From Anaerolineae bacterium (lineage in GTDB: Bacteria > Chloroflexota > Anaerolineae > Aggregatilineales > Phototrophicaceae): a DNA stretch of 7,195 nucleotides. This document shows, in pieces, positions 1 through 6,188 of the stretch. Under the pieces are notes generated by a model, which worked only from the letters and a program-made list of their open reading frames with translations, ran no database searches and was not told the origin of the DNA. Location of the stretch: contig JANQRM010000116.1 in assembly GCA_028284565.1 (NCBI GenBank), positions 1 through 7,195 on the forward strand, in the 5' to 3' direction. A program made the translations under genes and the position numbers. Within the stretch, counting starts at the first letter, position 1; every line of letters begins with the position of its first letter.

Positions 1-705
1 ACCATGGATGACGATCTACAACATCCGCCAGAAGAACTTCCTGAACTTCTAGCACAACTAGAAGCTGGATATGATGTCGTTTATGGTAGCCCATTCAAAG
101 AACGTCATGGTTTTTTCCGAGACTTAGCCTCTCAAGTGACAAAGATTGTGTTACAGAATGCGATGGGAGCTGAAGCCGCCCGAAATATGAGTGCATTTCG
201 CGTCTTTCGGACACAAATTCGTCAAGCCTTTGATTATTACAACGGTCCCTATGTCAATATTGATGTTTTGCTGACATGGGGCACAGCAAAGTTCACATCC
301 ATTAAAGTCCGCCATGAACCTCGAACAATTGGTGAATCCAACTATACATTTTCTAAATTGGTAACACATACGTTCAATCTTGTGACTGGCTTCAGCACCT
401 TGCCTTTACGACTTGCCAGTTTTATTGGATTATCCCTTACAATCTTCGGCTTAATCCTATTGTTTTATATCATCGTGGTACGTCTGATCATTTTGCAGGT
501 TGAAGCGATAGAAGGTTTTACCTTCCTCGCCACCGCGATTACGATTTTTGCTGGCGCGCAGATGTTTATGCTTGGAATTATTGGAGAATATCTAGCGCGG
601 ATGCACTTCCGCATGATGGACAAACCTCCTTACATCGTAGATAAGACCATTGCTGAAGGCGAAACAACCCATAAACCTAGTCAGAAAGAACACTCCTCTT
701 CATGA
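1..705 (+). CDS. Family 2 glycosyltransferase, lipid-carrier type (DPM1/ArnC/GtrB-like), 5' end missing
   Basis: The reading frame is open to base 1, so the N-terminal nucleotide-binding part lies outside the window; the Met at position 4 is internal, not a start. Numbering from that Met, residues 2-10 read DDDLQHPPE, the metal/nucleotide-binding DxD region typical of polyprenyl-phosphate glycosyltransferases. The acceptor-loop motif GESNYTFSKL is at about 110-119. Two strongly hydrophobic segments (about 134-159 and 171-195) are predicted membrane helices, followed by a polar cytoplasmic tail. This layout (GT-A domain plus two C-terminal helices) is known for ArnC, GtrB and dolichol-phosphate-mannose synthase-like enzymes, which transfer a sugar from a nucleotide to undecaprenyl phosphate at the inner membrane face. 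The donor is not readable from sequence; the amino-sugar genes behind it suggest a modified 4-amino-4,6-dideoxyhexose. The stop overlaps the next start as ATGA (702-705), implying coupled translation. Confidence 0.9.
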   Translation, partial: TMDDDLQHPPEELPELLAQLEAGYDVVYGSPFKERHGFFRDLASQVTKIVLQNAMGAEAARNMSAFRVFRTQIRQAFDYYNGPYVNIDVLLTWGTAKFTSIKVRHEPRTIGESNYTFSKLVTHTFNLVTGFSTLPLRLASFIGLSLTIFGLILLFYIIVVRLIILQVEAIEGFTFLATAITIFAGAQMFMLGIIGEYLARMHFRMMDKPPYIVDKTIAEGETTHKPSQKEHSSS

Positions 706-1631
706 ACATTGTCGTTTTATGTGCAACTCATCGAGGTTATTTATTTCTCAAGAAACTCAATGCATTAGCACCTGATGCTAAACTCATCGTCTTTAGTTTC
801 CGTGAAACTGCATGGGAGCCTCCTTTTCTCGACAAAATTGAACGCTACATAAACAACATCAACGGAACTTTTTATGAGGCGCGCAATGTATCCCATGCAA
901 AATGGGAATCTTTTTGGAATGATACTGATATTGACCTGATGTTTATGGTCAGCTGGCGATACATTGTCCCTAAAGGCATTTATGAACGCGCACAGTTAGG
1001 AACTTACGTATTTCATGACTCTTTACTCCCTAAATATCGGGGATTTGCCCCGACAGTTTGGTCGATCATTAATGGTGAATCTCAAACAGGCGTAACCTTG
1101 TTTCAAATTGAGGAAGACATTGATTCAGGGGATATTGTGGACCAGATATCAGTCCCCATCGCTCAAGATGAAACTATTGAAGATGTCGTCGAGAATGTGA
1201 CTCAAGCCTATCTCAATCTGCTTGAAGCAAATTTTGCTAGTTTAGCGAGTGGTTCGCCTCAATTAATCCCGCAGGACCATTCCCAAGCGACTTTCACCTG
1301 TAAATGGGTTCCTGAAGATGCCGAGATTGATTGGGCTCAATCTTCAGAGGCTATTTACAATCTCATTCGAGCAACAACCCGACCTTATCCCGGAGCATTC
1401 ACCTTTCTTAATGGTAAAAAGCTCATCATATGGTCGGCAAAATTACTCGAAAATCCACCTCGATATATTACCCGAATTCCGGGACGCATCGTAGCTTTTC
1501 AGGAGAATGAAGGAGCGTATATCCTAACGGGAAATGGAGTGTTATTGATTGAGGTTGTACAAATTGACAATGAAGCTGAATGTCCAGCCGAGACAATACT
1601 CAATAGCCCTTCTATCACCTTGGGAAGATGA
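702..1631 (+). CDS. Formyltransferase, Fmt/ArnA-N-terminal type, probably sugar-nucleotide N-formyltransferase
   Basis: This 309-residue protein has the two-domain layout of methionyl-tRNA formyltransferase and the ArnA formyltransferase half. A Rossmann-like catalytic domain covers about 1-185 with the 10-formyl-THF loop HDSLLPKYRG at 105-114 and the catalytic-Asp motif DIDSGDIV at 139-146. An Fmt C-terminal-like domain covers about 200-305 (WVPEDAEIDW, then RATTRPYPGAF). H105 and D141 match the family's catalytic His and Asp in identity and spacing (36 residues, as in ArnA H104/D140). The Asn normally two residues before the His is replaced by V103. The gene sits between a lipid-carrier glycosyltransferase and WecD/WecE-like genes, so formylation of a 4-amino sugar is more likely than a housekeeping tRNA role; that is inference. 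No Shine-Dalgarno sequence is obvious before 702, so translation probably depends on reinitiation after the glycosyltransferase stop. Family assignment is firm; substrate is not. Confidence 0.88.
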   Translation: MNIVVLCATHRGYLFLKKLNALAPDAKLIVFSFRETAWEPPFLDKIERYINNINGTFYEARNVSHAKWESFWNDTDIDLMFMVSWRYIVPKGIYERAQLGTYVFHDSLLPKYRGFAPTVWSIINGESQTGVTLFQIEEDIDSGDIVDQISVPIAQDETIEDVVENVTQAYLNLLEANFASLASGSPQLIPQDHSQATFTCKWVPEDAEIDWAQSSEAIYNLIRATTRPYPGAFTFLNGKKLIIWSAKLLENPPRYITRIPGRIVAFQENEGAYILTGNGVLLIEVVQIDNEAECPAETILNSPSITLGR

Positions 1632-2386
1632 TGCGAATGTCGGAAAAACTTTGTCAATTCTTACCTTGGGATAGCGAATTTTTCGGGTATCGTATTGGGC
1701 GAATCCTCGCACCGAAACTCGATGACAGGTCGATTCATGAGGCTTTGCAGTGGGCAAATGCAAATAGCATCGACTGTCTTTACTTCCTCAGTGACAGTCA
1801 AGATGCCCGTACTGTTCGGCTAGTCGAGCAAAATCGCTTCCAATTACGCGATATTCGAGTCACTTTAACGCATAATTTACTAACGATTGCTCCAGCTGAA
1901 AACAACAGCGAGGTACATTTCCGACTATCAGAACCCGATGATTTTACCAAACTACAAGATACCGCCCTACATGCCTATATTCATTCTCGATTTTACTATG
2001 ACCCCTGTTTTACAGAAGATCAATGCGCGCGTCTTTATGCCCGCTGGTTAGAGAAAAGTATTCTTGAAGACTTTGCCGATGCCGTCATCATTGCCGAAAC
2101 GAAAACGGAACCGCTCGGTTATGTCTCGTGTCATTTGAATCATCAAACAACTCAAGGACAGATTGGTCTGGTGGGTGTGACCGAATCGGCACGAGGTCAG
2201 CAAATTGGTAAAAAGATGATTAACTATGTCCTTCAGTGGTTTCAACTGCAAGGCATGGAAACCGTCAATGTAGTGACACAGGGACGCAATATTCCAGCAC
2301 AGAGACTGTATCAACGCTGTGGATTTGTCACTCAAGATGTGCAACTTTGGTATCACAAATGGTTCATTGATTGCAAGAAGTTTTAA
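1628..2386 (+). CDS. GNAT N-acetyltransferase, WecD/RffC-like (dTDP-fucosamine acetyltransferase family)
   Basis: The 252-residue product begins with LPWDSEFFGYRIGRI (12-26), a signature of the N-terminal domain of dTDP-fucosamine acetyltransferases such as WecD. A C-terminal GNAT fold follows, with the acetyl-CoA-binding motif A around GLVGVTESARGQQIGKKM and a closing GRNIPAQRLYQRCGF plus LWYHKWF segment typical of this group. WecD acetylates the 4-amine of dTDP-4-amino-4,6-dideoxygalactose; the WecE-type transaminase directly downstream makes exactly that amine, so the same job is likely here. At 252 residues it is somewhat longer than the roughly 224 of E. coli WecD. Three in-frame ATGs compete (1628, 1631, 1637). 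The first overlaps the upstream stop as ATGA, but the purine-rich GGGAAG at 1622-1627 touches it and is better spaced for the ATG at 1637, so the true N-terminus may be three residues shorter. The acyl acceptor remains inferred from context. Confidence 0.87.
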   Translation: MMRMSEKLCQFLPWDSEFFGYRIGRILAPKLDDRSIHEALQWANANSIDCLYFLSDSQDARTVRLVEQNRFQLRDIRVTLTHNLLTIAPAENNSEVHFRLSEPDDFTKLQDTALHAYIHSRFYYDPCFTEDQCARLYARWLEKSILEDFADAVIIAETKTEPLGYVSCHLNHQTTQGQIGLVGVTESARGQQIGKKMINYVLQWFQLQGMETVNVVTQGRNIPAQRLYQRCGFVTQDVQLWYHKWFIDCKKF

Positions 2387-2404
2387 TTGACTCAATTGAA
2401 GAAT

Positions 2405-2415
2405 GAGGCATGATG
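2405..2415 (+). promoter_or_regulatory. Ribosome binding site deciding the wecE start
   Basis: GAGG at 2405-2408 lies 1 nt before the ATG at 2410 and 4 nt before the adjacent in-frame ATG at 2413. The spacing favours 2413 as the used start, which would drop one Met. The effect on the protein is negligible. Confidence 0.5.
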
Positions 2416-3558
2416 CCTAACTATAAAATCCCCTTCAACAAAGCAACATTAACTGGCAAGGAATTTGACTACATTCGTGAAGCAATTGAAGATGGACATA
2501 TCTCTGGCGATGGGAAATTCACGAAGAAATGTCATGAACTTTTGGAAGAGACTTTCAATATTCCAAAAGCACTGTTGACGACATCCTGTACACATGCGTT
2601 AGAGATGGCGGCGATTTTGCTGGATATTCAAGAGGGTGATGAGGTGATTGTGCCATCATTTACCTTCGTCACGACGATCAATGCCTTCGTCTTACGGGGT
2701 GCAAAACCTGTATTTGCGGATGTACGTCTGGATACTCTCAATTTAGATGAACAACAGTTGGAAAGCCTAATTACAGAGCGAACTAAAGCAATTGTTCCGG
2801 TCCATTATGCGGGTGTTGCCTGTGAGATGGATACGATTATGGAGATTGCGAATCGACATAACATTCCTGTCGTCGAGGATAATGCCCATGCGCTCTATGC
2901 GAAATATAAGGGCAAATATTTAGGGACATTTGGGAAACTAGCTACGCAAAGTTTCCATGAGACAAAGAACTTTACGAGTGGCGAAGGGGGTGCGCTTCTC
3001 ATCAACGACCCTGAATTGGCTGACCGGGCAGAAATTATCCGCGAAAAGGGAACCAATCGGAGTCGTTTCTTTCGGGGACAAGTCGATAAGTATACATGGG
3101 TGGATATTGGATCAAGTTATCTGCCATCCGATATGCTAGCAGCATTTCTTTACGCTCAACTAGAAAATGCCCAAGAAATTCAAGCGAAGCGCCAACAAAT
3201 TTGGGACTACTATGATATTCATCTTCAAGATTGGTCGCAAATGCATGGGGTGAAGTTACCAACGATTCCAGACAGAGCAGAACAATCCTTTCATATGTAT
3301 TATTTGTTGCTTCCTTCCCTCGATATTCGTACCAAGTTGATCGACCATCTTAAAGCACGGGATATTTTGACCGTGTTCCATTATCTTCCTTTGCATTTAT
3401 CGGATATGGGGAAACGTTTTGGCGGGAAAGTGGGTGATTGTCCCATTACTGAGAATGTGAGTGATCGTTTGTTGCGTTTGCCCTTCTTTAATGCTTTAAC
3501 ACAAGAAGAGCAAGATGCTGTCTTAGCTGGATTGTACAGCTTTGAGGATTGGGATTAA
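2410..3558 (+). CDS. wecE: dTDP-4-amino-4,6-dideoxygalactose transaminase (WecE/RffA), DegT/DnrJ/EryC1/StrS family
   Basis: This PLP enzyme transfers an amino group, in the known family from L-glutamate, to C4 of dTDP-4-keto-6-deoxyglucose, giving dTDP-4-amino-4,6-dideoxy-D-galactose (Fuc4N). At 382 residues it is close to the 376 of E. coli WecE. From memory of that protein, long blocks match closely: LEMAAILLDIQEGDEV (64-79), AFVLRGAK (92-99), IVPVHYAGVACEMDTIM (128-144), EIIREKGTNRS, FFRGQVDKYTW and the GSSYL segment. K186 in SFHETKN is the Schiff-base lysine, and D157 in VEDNAHA is the pyridine-nitrogen Asp. The end (FHYLPLH, then RLLRLPFFNAL) is also family-typical. It closes the sugar operon, 23 nt after the acetyltransferase and 45 nt before a terminator. 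The dTDP-sugar supply enzymes RmlA and RmlB are not in the window and must lie elsewhere. Related 4-aminotransferases (VioA, QdtB-like) are less likely given the WecE-specific blocks. Confidence 0.94.
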   Translation: MMPNYKIPFNKATLTGKEFDYIREAIEDGHISGDGKFTKKCHELLEETFNIPKALLTTSCTHALEMAAILLDIQEGDEVIVPSFTFVTTINAFVLRGAKPVFADVRLDTLNLDEQQLESLITERTKAIVPVHYAGVACEMDTIMEIANRHNIPVVEDNAHALYAKYKGKYLGTFGKLATQSFHETKNFTSGEGGALLINDPELADRAEIIREKGTNRSRFFRGQVDKYTWVDIGSSYLPSDMLAAFLYAQLENAQEIQAKRQQIWDYYDIHLQDWSQMHGVKLPTIPDRAEQSFHMYYLLLPSLDIRTKLIDHLKARDILTVFHYLPLHLSDMGKRFGGKVGDCPITENVSDRLLRLPFFNALTQEEQDAVLAGLYSFEDWD

Positions 3559-3583
3559 TATCTTCCTCATTCTGTGATATAAT
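3555..3583 (+). promoter_or_regulatory. Extended -10 promoter-like site between wecE and its terminator
   Basis: TATAAT at 3578-3583 is a perfect -10 box, preceded by TG one base upstream (3575-3576), which makes an extended -10. A weak -35 candidate TTAATA (3555-3560, 4/6) sits 17 bp upstream and overlaps the wecE stop. The predicted start near 3590 is only about 14 nt ahead of an intrinsic terminator. The 12-mer CTGTGATATAAT recurs with one mismatch before the VWA gene (6213-6224), which strengthens the promoter reading. Confidence 0.45.
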
Positions 3584-3603
3584 CTGACCAATAGAGATTT
3601 TTG

Positions 3604-3635
3604 GGCGTATGTTCCCTCATGCGCCTTTATTTTTT
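3604..3635 (+). terminator. Intrinsic terminator of the sugar operon
   Basis: GGCGTATG (3604-3611) pairs with CATGCGCC (3618-3625) over 8 bp with one G-U wobble, closing a 6-nt loop (TTCCCT). A U-rich tail follows (3626-3635, nine T in ten bases). It lies 45 nt after the wecE stop, so it is expected to end the sugar-operon transcript and insulate rnj. Confidence 0.85.
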
Positions 3636-3668
3636 GAATAGTCAACAATTGTCTCCCATAAAATTTTC

Positions 3669-3696
3669 TTTTTAGCTTAAATGCAGACCTTATAAT
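3669..3696 (+). promoter_or_regulatory. Probable rnj promoter (TATAAT box)
   Basis: A perfect TATAAT lies at 3691-3696, downstream of the terminator and 57 nt before the rnj start. The -35 is weak: TTTTTA at 3669-3674 matches three of six consensus bases at 16-bp spacing, inside a T-rich stretch. The predicted transcription start is about 3702-3704. This is the best-placed promoter for rnj and possibly for the ABC ATPase behind it. Confidence 0.55.
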
Positions 3697-3701
3697 TTCG
3701 T

Positions 3702-3729
3702 AAACCGAACAATGTAAGTTGCTCGGTTT
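3702..3729 (+). promoter_or_regulatory. 5'-terminal hairpin in the rnj leader
   Basis: AAACCGA (3702-3708) pairs with TCGGTTT (3723-3729). After an A-C mismatch, CAA pairs with TTG, closing a 6-nt loop TGTAAG. The stem begins where transcription from the TATAAT box at 3691 should start, so the mRNA would open with paired 5' bases. The rnj ribosome site (GGAG, 3739-3742) lies 10 nt downstream and stays free. Only one extra T follows before AG, so this is a poor terminator and more likely a leader structure. Confidence 0.5.
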
Positions 3730-3753
3730 TAGTGATTTGGAGTAACCAATAGA

Positions 3754-5412
3754 ATGTCACAACCCAAACTGAAGATTATCCCCATTGGTGGTCTCGGTGA
3801 GATTGGCAAGAATATGACTGTGTTCATCTTGGGGAACGATGCCTTTATCATCGACAGTGGGATTATGTTCCCAAACAATGATATGCACGGTGTCGATTAC
3901 ATTATCCCTGATTTCCGTTTTCTCAAAGAACAGACGAATTTACGGTTTCATGGGATTGTCTACACCCATGGACACGAAGACCACATCGGCGCAGTCAGTC
4001 ATATTGTCGAAGAATTCCCTGATGTCCCCATTTATGCCACCCCCCTAACCACCGGATTGTTGCAGGTCAAACTCAAGAATTCGAGACAACTCAAGACGAC
4101 AGAAATCAAGACCTTTGAAGCGGGCGATACACTAAAAGTGGGTCCCTTCAAACTAGAAAGCTTCCGCGTCTGTCACAGTATCCCAGATTGTGTTGGCTAC
4201 GGTATTGAAACACCTTACGGTATCGTCGTGCATACAGGTGACTATAAGTTCGACAACACCCCTGTCGATGGCAGAAAGGTAGATTATTCACGGCTTGCAA
4301 GTTTCGCACAACGGGGGGTGGTCTTGCTGATGGCAGATAGCACGAATGCTGATAAGCCCGGTTGGACACCGTCTGAAGCAGTGATTGATGAAGGTTTTGA
4401 ACGTGTCTTCCGCAAAGCAAAAGGACGGATTATGGTCGCTACGTTTGCGTCCTTAATTTCGCGGATTCAACAGGTGGTCAATGCAGCAATTAAGTATGAC
4501 CGCAAAGTCTGTATCACTGGCTACACGATGTCCGAATATACGAAGATTGCACGTAAAATCGGCTATATTACTGCGCCTGATGATATTTGGATTGACATCG
4601 GGCAAGCCAATAAAATGCCACCCAGTAAAGTCGTGATGATGGTTACAGGGACACAAGGCGAACCGTCGGCTGTGCTTGGCAAGTTGGCATCAGGACGACA
4701 TCGCCAATTGGATTTGCGAAAAGGCGATACGATTGTGCTTTCATCGCATCCCATCCCCGGCAATGAAGAAATGGTATATCGCACAATTAATCGCCTGATT
4801 CAGCGAGGTGCGGATGTGATTTATGATCCGATTGAATCTGTTCATGTGTCGGGTCATGCTTGTCAAGAAGAGATGCGTTTGATGATTAATTTAGTCCAAC
4901 CAGAGCATATGCTTCCGATTCATGGCGAACTACGTCACCTGCAACTCCATGCCAAACTTGCTGTTGAAGCGGGACTCGACCCAGATAAAGTATTGGTTGT
5001 GGAAAACGGAACCTCCGTTGAAATTAATGAGCAGGGTGTCCAACTTGGTGAGCGTTATCCCGGTGGCTACGTGTATGTTGACGGTAGTGGTGTTGGTGAT
5101 GTGGGTCCTGCTGTTATCCGTGACAGAGAGATATTGGCACGGGATGGCTTCTTGATTGTCTCGGTAAATGTCGATCATCAAACAGGTAAACTGATTGACG
5201 AGCCAGAAATTATCTCGCGTGGCTTCATCTACCTACGAGAAGCGGGCGATCTTATCGACCAAATTAAAGAAAATGCCGAAAATGTTCTGCGGAGTAACCG
5301 TGGAAGCAAAAACGGCAATCGCCAAGGCATCCTAGAAGAGAACATCAGTCGCTTGCTCTTCCACGAAACCAAACGTCGTCCGATGGTCTTTAGCATCATT
5401 AATGAGGTTTAG
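3754..5412 (+). CDS. rnj: Ribonuclease J
   Basis: This metallo-beta-lactamase/beta-CASP ribonuclease has 5'-3' exonuclease and endonuclease activity in RNA decay and rRNA maturation in the cytoplasm. At 552 residues it is nearly the length of B. subtilis RNase J1 (about 555). The zinc-binding HGHEDH lies at 72-77 (H72, H74, D76, H77), with H141 in VCHSIPD, D163 in HTGDYKFD and H390 in PIHGE completing the metal site. The beta-CASP region includes MADSTNAD, SSHPIPGNE and VSGHACQEEM (H368). A C-terminal domain ends in KRRPMVFSIINEV, so the gene looks complete and catalytically intact. GGAG (3739-3742) sits 11 nt before the ATG, a slightly long but workable spacing. It has its own promoter candidate and leader hairpin and no functional tie to the sugar genes. 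No terminator is seen before the ABC gene 62 nt downstream, so read-through is plausible. RNase J1 versus J2 cannot be assigned outside Firmicutes. Confidence 0.96.
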   Translation: MSQPKLKIIPIGGLGEIGKNMTVFILGNDAFIIDSGIMFPNNDMHGVDYIIPDFRFLKEQTNLRFHGIVYTHGHEDHIGAVSHIVEEFPDVPIYATPLTTGLLQVKLKNSRQLKTTEIKTFEAGDTLKVGPFKLESFRVCHSIPDCVGYGIETPYGIVVHTGDYKFDNTPVDGRKVDYSRLASFAQRGVVLLMADSTNADKPGWTPSEAVIDEGFERVFRKAKGRIMVATFASLISRIQQVVNAAIKYDRKVCITGYTMSEYTKIARKIGYITAPDDIWIDIGQANKMPPSKVVMMVTGTQGEPSAVLGKLASGRHRQLDLRKGDTIVLSSHPIPGNEEMVYRTINRLIQRGADVIYDPIESVHVSGHACQEEMRLMINLVQPEHMLPIHGELRHLQLHAKLAVEAGLDPDKVLVVENGTSVEINEQGVQLGERYPGGYVYVDGSGVGDVGPAVIRDREILARDGFLIVSVNVDHQTGKLIDEPEIISRGFIYLREAGDLIDQIKENAENVLRSNRGSKNGNRQGILEENISRLLFHETKRRPMVFSIINEV

Positions 5413-5474
5413 CGTACGCAACCTTTGACAACTACGCACGTATAAAGCAAGGATCGAACAATATTGGAGGGCGC

Positions 5475-6188
5475 ATGTCCCAACTGGTCATTGAAGTCGA
5501 AAATGTCACTCGTGAACTGAAACTCGGTAAGCATACCGTTCATGCCTTACGTGGGGTGAATATGCAGGTTGAAGCTAGTGAAATGGTGGGCATTATTGGT
5601 CCATCAGGCAGTGGGAAAAGTACCTTACTTGGTATCATCGGCGGACTGGATTCCCCGACATCGGGTACAGTTAAAATCGACGGTATGGACATCAGTCGAA
5701 TGAATGAAGACCGCTTGACGGAGATTCGTAATGAGAAAATTGGCTTTATCTTCCAATTCTTCAATCTGATTCCGACGCTCACCGCATTGGAGAATGTCGC
5801 CCTCCCCGTTGAATTTGCGCGCAATCGTCGTTTTAAGCCGAAAAAACGTTCTAAAGAATTGCTGTCAATGCTTGGCTTAGGAGACCGTACTCATCACCGT
5901 CCATCCGAATTGTCGGGAGGTCAACAACAACGGGTAGCGATTGCACGCGCCCTAGCCAACGACCCACCCCTTCTCCTCGCTGACGAACCGACGGGGAATC
6001 TTGACACAGAATCGGGGCTAACTGTACTCGATTCACTCAATACCATACGGGAAGAATCGGGAACGACGATTGTGCTAGTCACACATGACCCTAAACTCGC
6101 TGAACAAATGGATCGTGTGTTGACATTAGTTGATGGGCAACTCGAAGTTGGTAATCATCTGCCAGAAGCAGAGGCGATGCTAACCTAA
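5475..6188 (+). CDS. ABC transporter ATP-binding protein, LolD/MacB/FtsE-like
   Basis: This 237-residue stand-alone nucleotide-binding domain powers a membrane permease by ATP hydrolysis. All motifs are intact: Walker A GPSGSGKST (42-50), Q-loop Q94 in FQFFNLIP, signature LSGGQQQR (146-153), Walker B LLLADEP with catalytic E171, D-loop GNLD (174-177) and H-loop H204 in VTHD. The sequence around FQFFNLIPTLTALENV and LADEPTGNLD is characteristic of the MacB/LolD group, which pairs with FtsX-like permeases in lipoprotein release, macrolide or peptide efflux, or envelope signalling. No permease is encoded before or after it in the window, so the partner and substrate are unknown. GGAGGG at 5466-5471 is a strong ribosome site placed close (3 nt) to the ATG. 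It is probably co-transcribed with rnj, because no clear terminator or well-spaced promoter separates them. Confidence 0.93.
   Translation: MSQLVIEVENVTRELKLGKHTVHALRGVNMQVEASEMVGIIGPSGSGKSTLLGIIGGLDSPTSGTVKIDGMDISRMNEDRLTEIRNEKIGFIFQFFNLIPTLTALENVALPVEFARNRRFKPKKRSKELLSMLGLGDRTHHRPSELSGGQQQRVAIARALANDPPLLLADEPTGNLDTESGLTVLDSLNTIREESGTTIVLVTHDPKLAEQMDRVLTLVDGQLEVGNHLPEAEAMLT

Noticed and set aside
4..6. ATG at base 4 as the start of the glycosyltransferase
   Set aside because: This Met belongs to the internal DxD motif region. The nucleotide-binding half of the enzyme must precede it, and the frame is open to the window edge.
702..1631. Housekeeping methionyl-tRNA formyltransferase (fmt)
   Set aside because: The operon context is amino-sugar synthesis, there is no adjacent def or priA-type gene, and the catalytic Asn conserved in Fmt is replaced. 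Fmt cannot be fully excluded from sequence alone.
2048..2395. A 115-codon open frame on the minus strand opposite the acetyltransferase
   Set aside because: It lies entirely opposite a well-supported GNAT gene, shows no recognisable domain, and has no promoter of its own. The other minus-strand frames (for example opposite rnj at 4148-4420 and opposite the VWA gene at 6501-6713) are rejected for the same reason.
2385..2399. AATTGA repeated twice, with the palindrome TCAATTGA, between the acetyltransferase and wecE
   Set aside because: It is a short, AT-rich, low-information sequence in a 23-nt spacer with no GC stem or T tract. It is not a terminator and too weak to call an operator.
3634..3664. 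Possible second rnj promoter: TTGAAT at 3634-3639 with TAAAAT at 3659-3664, and palindrome ACAATTGT at 3645-3652
   Set aside because: The spacing is 19 bp and the region is generally AT-rich, so such matches are expected. The perfect TATAAT at 3691 is better placed.
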